Positions 53,700-60,726 of a DNA stretch of 64,000 bases are shown here, piece by piece. The position numbers and the translations under genes were made by a program. The stretch's first letter is position 1. Every line of letters starts with the position of its first letter. The notes beneath the pieces were generated by a model that saw only the letters and a program-made list of their open reading frames with translations, was not told where the DNA came from and made no database searches. Location of the stretch: assembly GCF_010015445.1 (NCBI RefSeq), contig NC_053134.1:10328265-10392264 (forward strand), in the 5' to 3' direction. This stretch comes from Perca fluviatilis (lineage: Eukaryota; Chordata; Actinopteri; Perciformes; Percidae).

Positions 53700-56600
53700 T
53701 CAGCGATCGACACCAATCTCAGAGACAGCCAGGGGAGAACAGCTCTGGAGATCCTGGGAGAACATCCTGCACAGAAATCCCAGCAGATCACTGCTGTCAT
53801 CCAAGGTAACACACACACACAAATTGGGAGCCAAATATATACTCATGTACAGTAAACATAGTACAAAGATAAAGATTCACAGATTTATAGTTTTTTCATG
53901 AACAGTGTAAAAGTTTACACGTGACCGAAAAGAAGAGATTTTTTTTCCACTTTTTGGATCCCCACGGGTAAAATAAAAATGTTACACTCTGTTGATATAT
54001 TACATATTATGCACTAATGGAGAGATGTCAGAGTGAGGGGGCTGCCCGTGAAAAGCACCCCGAGCAGTTGGGGGGTTCGGTGCCTTGCTTTGCCATGTGT
54101 CAAGTTTTAAATGTCCTAAACTTTGCAGCAACACATTTGTGTCTTTTGGACTTCACTGTGTGAGTTAATTCATTTGTAGAAATAGAAGTGTGTTCTGCCG
54201 ATTGATAGTTGGTTTGTGGATAGGCTCTACTGTATGGGACATTTAAGATCGCAACTTGATGAATCCTGCAGACATGTTGACATGCAATATATACAGTGTA
54301 TATATAAAGGCTCTAAAAATGTGCAAGGGCTACGGTATCCTAATTTTGATGTTTTTGTTATGTTGATGTAGAATATGACATTGAGTCCTGAGTTGCGAGC
54401 GGATGTGATCCAACTGAGATTTAGTTTTCCAGGATGTTTATCTCAGGTTGGGAAAACAATGGGAATTTCTGTACTGTATGTGTTCAGTCGCTACAGTAGG
54501 AGAGTGCCCAGTTATACAACTCAAGCCCTGTAAATGTTCTTGACATTGCCACAATACAGTGTTCTTTCCAGTTCTCTTCCATTGTCTTACTGGCCGAGTT
54601 GGATCTTAAATAAGATGGTTATCGATGGTCTTCTGGAATTTGTGACAAAAGAAAAAGTATTTAATTTAAATGTATAGAGTGCTTGGTGATGGGGCATATT
54701 GGCATCTGTACACTGGATTTGTTTAGACCCACGTGTTACAGTATATACCACACTGTATATGTGCAGGAATCTGTATAGTGACTGAAACACGGGAATGTAT
54801 CAGTAACTACTGTTGTAAGATGGCACACAGGACCAACAGGACCTCACTGTGCTATAGAAGGACACAGATATTTATACATCTCACTTTTATCACTGTACAT
54901 AGACTATATACTGTTCATATGTATCAGTGTTATGTTGAATATTTCTGTTCAACATAAGTTTAAAAAAAGTTTAAAACCACAATTAATGATTGGATGTACA
55001 GCACTATTTACATCCAAATACACACAGTCTATTCAAATGCAGACTAAATAGGTTAATTACTGTACATGGGCTGCAATTTGAATGTGGACATGTTTGGCGA
55101 GCACAGGCTGATTGCTACTGTAGTAGCAGATTGGGACATTAAAGTGACAAAGTCTGGAATTTTTTTTTCCAGTGAAATCAGTTGGGATGAGGAAGGACTG
55201 TTTTAAAAATGTTTAAATGTTCAAGAATGCTTTGCAAATTAGCATGTTAATGCTTGCCAAAATCTTCTTTGCTGGAAAAATACCACAGGTAAGGAATTTT
55301 TTTTATTTGCTTTTAAACAATTATTTTGATTTGCGATTAATCTGCAGATTATTTTCTCAATTAAACAACTACTTAAAAGTCCACCTTAAAAATCACAAGT
55401 CACAAATTCACAGCACCACTTCCATTACAGATGCAGCCTGTCACTCTTTTTCAGCAAAAGAAAAATAAGTATGGTTTTTAGTGTTTTCACTTTCTTTCTT
55501 CAGTCTTCCTCATCTTGGTCTTCCACCTGCCATTAAAAGACCTGTTCCTGCTCTCATGTTTACTGCACTGTGTTTTGTGTGTGACCAGTGATTGTTAGTG
55601 TGAGTTTGCTCCACATTTCCCAGAGACCAAAAGATTCTCAAAATTGCAACTTGCAAAGACAGTATTGTCCTGAGGTGATTATGAGGCTCAGTATGAACAC
55701 TGTAATCGGTGACTTGGAGGCCTTCACTATCTGTCTTTGTGTAATCTGTGGGTGTATGTAAGGCACACAGTTACAGATGATTTAAAGAGAGTGAGATAAT
55801 GGCAGACAGAAATGGAGGGATAGAGGGATGAGAAGAATATGTCAAAGCCTAAATTAACTAAGAGGCAAATATAGAAAGGGGAACACAGACTAAATCCCAA
55901 GAATGTTACAAATTGGCCACAGCTAGAAAATAACAGACATAAAGCTGACATTAAACCATTAGACCAGGGGAAACACAGTTATGCAACGGGTAGAGCAATT
56001 TAGTTGTAATTGGGAATTCCAGTTTCCCATTTAATGTAACCTGTAACGCTCAATAATCTGAAATATACACACACAAAAACAAGTTTTACTGTCCACAATT
56101 TAACTGCTTTGGTTCAGTCTTCGGTTCTCATCAACCTTGTTTCCAGTGGTAGCAGGCAGCTATTTTCAGCCAGAAAGCTCTAAAAAAAAGTTAGCAACTA
56201 GCTGGTGAAAATAGTAGAGCATTTAGCAGCTAATAAGCCATATATGTTTCTCAGGAGTTGGTGGAGAATTAAAAGGAGAGTGAGTATTTGGAGCTTCAAT
56301 TTGTCAGGTGGCCAGAAATGCAACTCGAAATTTAATGCAAGTGTTACAGTTTTTTTCGATTGCTAAATGACAGTGGACACAACTGGAGTCACATGTGCAA
56401 AACTCTAACTACAGTCTGCACAGTAGCAGTTCATGTGGACCAAACTCTAGTTTGTTTTTCATTGCACAGTTTTCAAAACTCTACACACTTATCCCATGAC
56501 TTTAACCACAACGTGCACGACACTGTAGATTTACAGCACTTTGTTCAAATGCTAACTCACTGCTGTAAAAACTGTTAACCACACATTAAAACCCAGATTT

Positions 56601-58586
56601 CAGTCTGGTGCCTATCAAACACTGCTGATTGGAATTTTAGCTGAAAGCCTAAGCAGGTTAGCCTGACAAGCCAGACCCACATCAAGATGTTGGGTCTGGG
56701 AACTCCCAATTGCCAGGGCTCAATCTGAGGGGCGGGATAAACTGTTGTCTTTCAAATTCCCTCTGCACGTAATAGGATAGCGCTACAACCAGGCAGAGCA
56801 ACGAAGAAGGTAGCAGAGCTAGTTGATAGGTTAAACTTTTGCCGTATCCGGTTGGCAAAACTCCGAACACATCTTCCTTTTTTAAGAATGACTTCTGTGC
56901 CGTTCTTTGTTCTTTTCTCAAAGAAAAGCATAACTCCAAGTCTTCCAGAAGACCGCTGTTCCCAGCAGCAGCAGCCATAAGCCCGCCCACCGACTCTATA
57001 CATGATGTGATTGGCCTGACTAGAGTTTGGTTTTTCCAGCTCGCAAGTCAACGGAGTCAGGGTCTACCCCCCTGGCTGCAAATTAAATTTGCTGCCGCTA
57101 GGGTGCGTTTAGATTTCTAGGCTATAAGCAGGTGTCTTGTTTTAGACTAGTTAGTGAACATATACGGTATTTATACAGAGAAAGTTCAGAAAGCCTTTTT
57201 TTCTATACAAACGCCAAATAAGAATGAAACAATTTAAAAACAGTTAAAAGAGCAAATATACCAATATGTCCAGGTAAGATGTCTGAGGTTATCTACACAG
57301 CTATAAAAAAGTGAAAAACACTATATCTTTACAATAGTTAAACTGCGTTCTAACTGTTTTTCAGAAAGTAATGGAGGTGAAAGCAATGGAAACACCACAT
57401 TCATTTGTATTTAGAGATGATGCAGATATCCACTGTGATGAAGAAAACTTGCCGCATGATGCTGGAGAGAGGCAGGATTAGTCACACTATTCTTTGTTAC
57501 TATTATGTGTGCACCTTTTAGTTTTTCCCCCCAGTAATTCCATAAATTACTAGAGACAAAATACTATATTGAAAAAAACTGCTGATTTTCATTCCTTCTT
57601 GTTTACCTTACGTAAAAGTTGGTATATTACACAATCTATATATTTTCCTTAAATAAACCATTGAGTAGTGTCAAGTCACTCAAATTGTTCAAACTGTAAA
57701 GATGAGAAAGTTTGTAATTTGTGTATTGGTGTTTGATGCTAGTGTTTTTACTCTGTGTTCTGCGTGTGTGTGTTATCTCAGTGATCCTTGTGCATAGTGT
57801 GGCTGCACTGAGCCTGTTTTGAGACGCGTGTTAAGAGTTGTGTTGCTTTGAATGAGTTTTGCAGGTGATGTGAACGGTTTAGCTCAGGTGACTGTTAGTA
57901 ATGCAGACAGTGGTTTGAGTTTTGCACGCGTGACTCCAGTTGTGCCCAGTTGTGTCGTTTAGCAATTGAAAAAACTGTAATGTCCATGTCTGCTGGATTA
58001 TGGATATGTAACATGTAGACCACTGTTTCCTGCTGTTTACAACTTGTTCTGTTGCCCCTGAGTGACTCAAAAAAATCAGTAATCACAGGAAACATTCTAG
58101 ATGTCTTGCATAGTATTTTGTACACATTTCTCCAACGTTAAGCTTGACATATTTGGTATCTTTGGAAACTTTGGGACTCCACTAGAATGTAAAGTGAGGT
58201 TTGGTGGGTTTGAATAAAGCTTTGCTTGACAGGATGAGTTGTACTGACTGCCCCAATGTCGGTCAGTCAGTACAATGTCTGATGTCTTTTTCACTTAAAC
58301 TTTATCCAGCTTCCTTGGAATTATGCTGCTCAAATCCTGTGCAGTACAAATACAATCCTGTCCTTTCTTGTGACTGAATATTCACAAATATGCAGTGAAC
58401 ACTGAGCTTATGAAACTAAAAGACGGTTTCCAAAATCAAAGATGAAACTACTTTTATAGTCATGAATAGACCATTTGTAGCTTTTTAAATGTCAAAAATC
58501 GATGTGATAGTAGATATTGGTCAGAAATAGCAACCATCAAAATGTAATTTCAGTAAATCAGCACTCGAAACGGGAGAGATTTGGAC

Positions 58587-58646
<60 letters not shown>

Positions 58647-60519
58647 ACACAGCTGTGACTTGGTGAAAAGATCAGCTGCATGCCATTTCCTGTTGGAGCG
58701 GAGATGGAGAAGGACACGCACAAAGAAAAAGACCTAATTTACTCAATTGTACCAGCTGAGGGGCTTTCTGGTTGCCACAGGCATCTCGTTTTGAGTAGAT
58801 TCTCAATTGATTTACAAGCACGTGACTCATCCTACTGTTCAAATGTATTAATGGTTCACTTTTTACTGCCCGGCAGTAGTTTATTTACAGTGTAATGTAG
58901 TGCAGTAGTTTAGCTTATGAAGAATCTACTGAAGCATGAGTACAGGAGGAATAAAACTGCCAAAGCATGTTAATCCTTCCTTTCAGACTTTGATACACTT
59001 TCCCATACTCGGTATAACTGTATGCAAATATGATTGTGTATCATAATTATTGAGCTGAATGCCAAGATTTATAGTAGTAGAAATACACACATACACTTTC
59101 CAGACCTTAATAGGATTCCTTATTAGGGCTCTGCAGGGAATCTGCTACATAATTTCACCGTGTAAGCGTTTGTGTGTTTTCGGCTGCTAATGCCTCACTT
59201 AAGCGAGTTTATTATCCAGTCTTAAACTTATTTTCTGCCCCCACACCTGAACCTGCTTTCTCTCCTTGTTCCTCCTGTCTCCCTTCATTTTCTTTTCCTC
59301 CATAATTCTTCTCATTTGCTTTTATTAACGGCCGTGCTCCATTAGCAGAAGCTGTGAAGTAAATTTGCGGCGTTGGGAAAAGTGTGAATTGAATGCAGCA
59401 CAAGCTGTTTACCATGCTGATGGCGGTGTTATTATATTGATCCAGTGAAATGCCTCTGAATTCATTTCCTCCCCCATCTGTCCCCACCCTCCAACACCAT
59501 CATATTCTCCTCCAAACTCCTCTTCCGGCCGGTGGCTCTTTCTCCTCTTTTTCCTGATTCCCCAACATATTTCCACTTTTCCCCTCGTTCTTGTCCTTCA
59601 TCTTGTCCGACCCTCCATCTTCTTACCCCTTCTCCCCCTTTGTCTCCATGTCTCTGTAGAATATGTTATGGACGAGATGGAAAGGAGGAGTATCGTGGAG
59701 GAGCCTGTTCGCAAGTGTCCGATCCCTGCTCCTCGAACCTCTGTTCCCTCGCCCTCTGCCTCCCCCTCGCTCAGACACAAGAGTGAGTAAACACACACAT
59801 ACACAACGATGTAACGGCCACAATACAATAAATGGGTTTACACTGAGATTCAAGGTGCTAAAAAAAAAGAAAAAGTGACAGAAACCAGCAGTAAAGATGT
59901 AAAATACCAAAATATATTTCATGTTGATTGATCATTGATCATTTTCCTTTTCAATTTGGGCAAACAATACAATTTAAATCCAGCCCTGGAGAGCAGGTTC
60001 TTCAGTGGAGAAAGACAGTTACTGCCGGTCTGAACAGCCGTACATTTTCCCTGTCCAGCACTGCCCCCTGTGTTATGAATGTAACATTGCAACATGCTGA
60101 GTTCCTGCTGATCCATAACTGGATCGTGGAAATTAATATCTTCTAACTTCTTGTATACTGTGCAGTCTGTTTTGGTGGCTTGCAGTATCTGGTCATTTTT
60201 GAGGGATGGGTGTATGCTTTAGTCAGTTATATAAGTTTTTTTTTTTTTTTTTCTCTACCACTTTGTACTGATGCTTTAAAGAACTTTGGGTGTATTTCTT
60301 ACTTTGCCCCCTGCCTTCTTCCTCCTCTCTCCAGATGATGCTGTGACAAGCGAGCTGTCCAAACTGCTCCATGAGATCAAAAAGTGCCGGGACAGGGACT
60401 ACTCCTTCGAGGAGCTCTGCCACACCATCTCCTCCCACTCCATGGACAGTTTTGGCAGCGGGCGGCTCTCTGACGAAGAACGCCCAGACCGACCCAATGG
60501 CACCCTGACCCGAGTCAAG
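21138..60519 (+). CDS. anks1b: ANKS1B-like ankyrin-repeat/SAM/PTB scaffold gene, 5' part (8 exons visible)
   Basis: Eight + strand exons splice into one open frame of 340 codons, with consistent phases and AG/GT borders throughout. Ankyrin cores (TPLHH, FPLHLAA, TALHCAA, TPLDLAA, TPLHLAA, SALHEAA and a weak TALEIL) fall at about residues 16, 49, 85, 118, 151, 183 and 216 of the joined peptide. A linker containing [10 protein letters not shown] and [12 protein letters not shown] follows; these are close to human ANKS1B (AIDA-1) and unlike the matching part of ANKS1A. The family is known for N-terminal ankyrin repeats, two SAM domains and a PTB domain. It acts at the postsynaptic density, binding PSD-95 and the APP tail. 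The start codon exon is upstream of the window and the SAM/PTB exons are downstream, so the gene is partial at both ends. Some residues are ANKS1A-like, so paralogue assignment is probable, not certain. Confidence 0.85.
22529..22742. mobile_element. 214-bp TTAA-bounded MITE
   Basis: The left end TTAATACCCTTGTGTTGACT and right end ACAACACAAGGGTTAA are inverted repeats flanked by TTAA. It has no protein coding potential beyond chance. The TTAA site points to a piggyBac- or Kolobok-type mobiliser. Confidence 0.72.
23608..24114. mobile_element. 507-bp TTAA-bounded MITE
   Basis: The left end TTAAAGTGCTTATATTATGC and the right end GCATAATATGGGCACTTTAA are inverted repeats with few mismatches, and both carry TTAA. 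The interior includes GCTAGCATGG and CTAGCTACTG motifs. ORFs at 23613-23828 and 23896-24114 fall entirely inside it and are not genes. Confidence 0.78.
25840..25996 (+). CDS. anks1b: ANKS1B-like exon b: ankyrin repeat end and next repeat
   Basis: A 157-nt exon lies between ctctctcag and gtaaac, entering in phase 2 and leaving in phase 0. It encodes [12 protein letters not shown], finishing the previous repeat, then [20 protein letters not shown] and ILIHHGPSH, then RVNQQ. The segments [10 protein letters not shown] and ILIHHGPSH agree with ANKS1B more than ANKS1A. The exon is clearly GC-richer than the surrounding intron, with third-position C/G codons, as expected for coding sequence. No stop or frameshift is seen. 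Confidence 0.92.
26237..26480. mobile_element. MITE-like insert between two 31-bp direct repeats
   Basis: The segment begins GTCTTGCATTGCCAGACCTC and contains GTCCACACAGCATTGCGGG, features recalled from a common fish interspersed repeat. It sits between two nearly identical 31-bp copies of a local sequence (26206-26236 and 26481-26511). Confidence 0.5.
26512..26836. mobile_element. hAT-like MITE (GGAGCTGCGCGATATGG / ATTGCCCAACCCT ends)
   Basis: The left end GGAGCTGCGCGATATGG and the right end ATATTGCCCAACCCT are imperfect inverted repeats. The interior has ATCACGATATTACGATAAC-type motifs. A third, diverged copy of the local 31-bp repeat follows at 26841-26868. Confidence 0.55.
27996..28040. 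repeat. (GT)n microsatellite
   Basis: About 22 GT units in the intron between exons b and c. Confidence 0.95.
30211..30278. repeat. (CT)n then (CCTC)n pyrimidine array
   Basis: About 20 CT units, a C-run and about five CCTC units. Confidence 0.9.
33041..33198. repeat. Tandem duplication, 91-bp period
   Basis: GATACTTCTGCCATGTT and TTTCTCTACCCACCCCATA occur twice, 91 bases apart, followed each time by an A-run and GTTTGCAC. The second copy is shorter. No gene is affected. Confidence 0.75.
35328..35411. repeat. (TTA)n joined to (CTA)n
   Basis: Two trinucleotide arrays back to back, about 15 TTA then 13 CTA units. Confidence 0.95.
35521..36426. mobile_element. Large foldback TTAA-bounded DNA transposon, about 0.9 kb
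   Basis: Left terminus TTAAAGTGATGGTTCGGAGT and right terminus CTCCGAATCATCACTTTAA are inverted copies, and similarity continues inward for about 390 bases per arm. Only about 100 AT-rich bases remain in the middle (about 35912-36018). Arms carry CAGAAGCTTTTTTCACCTGG near the ends and GAGATGCAACAAAAATATTT at the inner edge. There is no coding capacity. TTAA occurs at both borders. Confidence 0.8.
38302..38454 (+). CDS. anks1b: ANKS1B-like exon c: ankyrin repeats (TALHCAA and TPLDLAA cores)
   Basis: A 153-nt phase 0-0 exon follows a long pyrimidine-rich tract ending cttccacag and precedes gtcagt. It encodes [20 protein letters not shown], then a segment ending LTDPTMRN, then [13 protein letters not shown]. 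This is one whole ankyrin repeat plus the front half of the next; ELTDPTMRN and [10 protein letters not shown] are strongly conserved in ANKS1 proteins. Length is a multiple of three, so skipping would keep frame but remove a repeat-sized block. Confidence 0.94.
39598..39795. other. Non-coding block resembling 48776-49020 in the next intron (copy A)
   Basis: GTAATTGCAGTCAAGCC and GTGTGAATGAATAATTTAT recur almost unchanged in the next intron. So do TAATGAAGGGAAATCCCTA and GCAAAAGTTTAGT, in the same order. I count about 7 mismatches over 52 bases in the first core. It is not a recognisable transposon and has no ORF of note. It could be an old repeat or a duplicated regulatory element. Confidence 0.6.
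40201..40258. repeat. Short tandem GGACGCAGCA and GAATTGCAGA repeats
   Basis: GGACGCAGCA/GGATGCGGC units are repeated about four times, followed by two GAATTGCAGA units. No function is apparent. Confidence 0.6.
40645..41098 (-). pseudogene. Decayed non-LTR retrotransposon RT fragment, 3' part
   Basis: On the minus strand the sequence encodes pieces such as [40 protein letters not shown] and [20 protein letters not shown]. These are the C-terminal part of a fish L2/CR1-type LINE polyprotein. Frameshifts and stops are present. The element is interrupted at 41099 by a DNA transposon and resumes at 42997. 40383-40644 may be its 3' flank. Confidence 0.72.
41099..42990. mobile_element. 1.9 kb DNA transposon with minisatellite arms, 6-bp target duplication
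   Basis: Ends are TACGGTGGCCGGGAAGTGCA and its inverse, with a long inverted repeat continuing through ACATTACAAAGAATGAAACA. Inside each end lies an array of 20-bp units (ACAAATTTACATTTTGGAAA), about 18 on the left (41160-41515) and about 20, inverted, on the right (42546-42945). The arms continue to CCGGAAGTGATGAGGT near 41620 and its inverse near 42447. AATTAC flanks both sides (41093-41098 and 42991-42996), and the host LINE reads through cleanly when one copy is removed. The 6-bp duplication might fit the IS3EU superfamily, a tentative recollection. No transposase is visible. Confidence 0.8.
42997..43130 (-). pseudogene. Continuation of the interrupted LINE RT fragment
   Basis: The minus strand continues the frame lost at 41098: [13 protein letters not shown] sits just upstream of the insertion, and [15 protein letters not shown] reads on in the other part. 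Further in, the match becomes weak near 43130. The two halves together show that the 1.9 kb element inserted after the LINE. Confidence 0.7.
43340..44005. mobile_element. 666-bp MITE with TGGTGCGTTCTTTTTGTC ends
   Basis: The left end TGGTGCGTTCTTTTTGTC and the right end GACAAAAAGAACGCACCA are perfect 18-bp inverted repeats. Further inverted GAACGC and CGACTCGT motifs lie inside. Small ORFs at 43271-43532 overlap the left part and are not conserved proteins I recognise. Confidence 0.78.
44914..46240. mobile_element. 1.3 kb TTAA-bounded DNA element
   Basis: The left end TTAAAGGGGTGATAGAATG and right end CATTCTATCACCCCTTTAA are perfect 19-bp inverted repeats with TTAA at each border. The interior contains GCTCATGAATATTTAAATGA, an (ACTC)n array at 45158-45203, a CA run, and a 93-codon ORF (45580-45861) that I do not recognise. 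It ends 193 bases before exon d. Confidence 0.8.
45158..45203. repeat. (CTCA)n microsatellite
   Basis: About 11 CTCA units inside the TTAA-bounded 1.3 kb element. Confidence 0.95.
46434..46577 (+). CDS. anks1b: ANKS1B-like exon d: ankyrin repeat with [11 protein letters not shown] core
   Basis: A 144-nt phase 0-0 exon runs from acceptor ttgtgcacag to donor gtaaga. It encodes [13 protein letters not shown], then [20 protein letters not shown] and [16 protein letters not shown] completes the helix pair begun by the previous exon; SAHPNLM and LLEAGMDV are ANKS1B-like. The exon lies only about 190 bases after a 1.3 kb TTAA-bounded transposable element, yet its splice signals are intact. Confidence 0.94.
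48165..48420. mobile_element. Probable interspersed repeat (TATAGACCTTAGTGGTCCCC type)
   Basis: Contains TATAGACCTTAGTGGTCCCC, TTCAGCCTTGGTGCAGAATT and GTGGCCTTGACCAACTGCCA in order. I recall these from a repeat common in teleosts. The ends are not defined. Confidence 0.45.
48776..49020. other. Non-coding block resembling 39598-39795 in the previous intron (copy B)
   Basis: GTAATTGGAGTCAAGCC, GTGTGAATGAATAATTTAT, TAATGAGGGGAACTCCCTA and GCAAAAGTTTAGTATA follow in the same order and orientation as in copy A. Copy B has about 50 extra bases in the middle. CA-rich sequence follows in both. Confidence 0.6.
50079..50597. mobile_element. MITE-like element with degenerate inverted ends
   Basis: The left GAGACACACCAAGCC...CCGTCGG and the right CCGACGGTCGG...GTGTGTCT are imperfect inverted repeats. 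The interior has no recognisable protein. Confidence 0.5.
52132..52161. repeat. (CA)n array in the exon e acceptor region
   Basis: About 15 CA units ending 16 bases before the exon e boundary. Confidence 0.95.
52178..52253 (+). CDS. anks1b: ANKS1B-like exon e: [11 protein letters not shown] ankyrin repeat
   Basis: A 76-nt exon runs from ctctctcttag to gtgggt, phase 0 to 1. It encodes [19 protein letters not shown] and then RLLLDS plus the first base of a split codon. [11 protein letters not shown] is characteristic of ANKS1A/B; DVVRLLL fits ANKS1B. A (CA)n microsatellite of about 30 bases ends 17 bases before the exon, leaving only a short pyrimidine tract (ctttgtctctctcttag) for splice recognition. 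Confidence 0.93.
52254..53703. other. Short intron between exons e and f
   Basis: A 1.45 kb intron of AT-rich sequence. An A-rich stretch at about 52960-53090 has no assigned family. It ends in the TG array that forms most of the exon f acceptor region. No coding signal is seen. Confidence 0.6.
53662..53698 (+). promoter_or_regulatory. (TG)n tract abutting the exon f splice acceptor
   Basis: About 18 TG units followed directly by ctcag and the exon. In the transcript this is a UG repeat, the known binding sequence of TDP-43 and CELF-type splicing regulators. The regulatory role here is inferred from position only. Confidence 0.55.
53704..53805 (+). CDS. anks1b: ANKS1B-like exon f: last degenerate ankyrin repeat, flanked by TG and CA tracts
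   Basis: A 102-nt phase 1-1 exon encodes [20 protein letters not shown] followed by [14 protein letters not shown]. This matches the end of the ankyrin array in ANKS1B. The acceptor is unusual: about 18 TG dinucleotides run straight into ctcag with almost no ordinary pyrimidine tract. The donor gtaacacacaca begins a CA tract complementary to that TG run. The exon is a multiple of three, so skipping it would delete 34 residues in frame. No internal stop is seen. Confidence 0.92.
56345..57979. mobile_element. Mariner-like element with TA target site, holding a nested element
   Basis: The left end TACAGTTTTTTTCGATTGCT and right end AGCAATTGAAAAAACTGTA are inverted repeats bordered by TA. Both arms then continue into AACTGGAGTCAC and GTGCAAAACTC. 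No intact transposase is visible; 57130-57480 holds only short frames. A second element (56659-57124) has inserted into it. Confidence 0.68.
56659..57124 (-). mobile_element. 466-bp element with 9-bp target duplication carrying a RecQ-like helicase fragment
   Basis: TAAGCAGGT occurs immediately before (56650-56658) and after (57125-57133) the element. The ends are TAGCCTGACAAGCC and TTTCTAGGCTA. On the minus strand a CCAATCA box (57008-57014) lies about 30 bases before an ATG at 56978. The frame reads [16 protein letters not shown], then [20 protein letters not shown] and [15 protein letters not shown]. This is RecQ motif 0 and Walker A (GYGKS), then unrelated sequence; no other helicase motif follows. 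A 9-bp duplication fits Mutator-like transposons, but the ends are short for that family. Confidence 0.7.
58591..58644. repeat. (GT)n microsatellite
   Basis: About 27 GT units in the intron before exon g. Confidence 0.95.
59660..59782 (+). CDS. anks1b: ANKS1B-like exon g: proline/serine-rich linker after the ankyrin array
   Basis: A 123-nt phase 1-1 exon between tctctgtag and gtgagt encodes [20 protein letters not shown], then [23 protein letters not shown] plus VEEPV matches the ANKS1B linker just after the ankyrin repeats. The proline/serine-rich part is poorly conserved and probably disordered. PIPAPR fits the Px(P/A)xxR pattern known for CIN85/CD2AP SH3 ligands, which is only a motif match. 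In-frame skippable length. Confidence 0.85.
60335..60519 (+). CDS. anks1b: ANKS1B-like exon h: linker with [10 protein letters not shown] and [12 protein letters not shown]
   Basis: A 185-nt exon runs from cctctctccag to gtacgg, phase 1 to 0. It encodes [20 protein letters not shown], then [20 protein letters not shown], then [21 protein letters not shown]. The first two stretches match ANKS1B well; [14 protein letters not shown] instead resembles the ANKS1A linker. An acidic/basic helical segment precedes a Ser-rich stretch likely to be disordered. This is the last exon I can support; the reading continues beyond the window. Confidence 0.92.
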
Positions 60520-60726
60520 GTACGGCGCTCAGTTATGACAGAGGATTGGTGCATTTGAAGGAGCTTGGTCTGTTGGTGAAATGAATCATTAATGGTGAAT
60601 GATGCCTTGTCCTGGGTCTGCTCCTGTCTTCAAGCGCATCTTGTAAACTCCCACTTCTGAGTGAAGAACAATGTGTGTAACAATGAAACGACAACAAATT
60701 GGATTCAGCAACAGTGATATATAGAT

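Larger units (their letters stand above)
53806..59659. other. Intron between exons f and g
   Basis: 53820-56340 is AT-rich with nothing assigned. 56345-57979 is a mariner-like element with a RecQ-fragment element nested in it. A TG array lies at 58591-58644. 59150-59480 is complex, non-repetitive-looking sequence that could be a conserved non-coding element. A pyrimidine-rich run precedes exon g. Confidence 0.6.
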
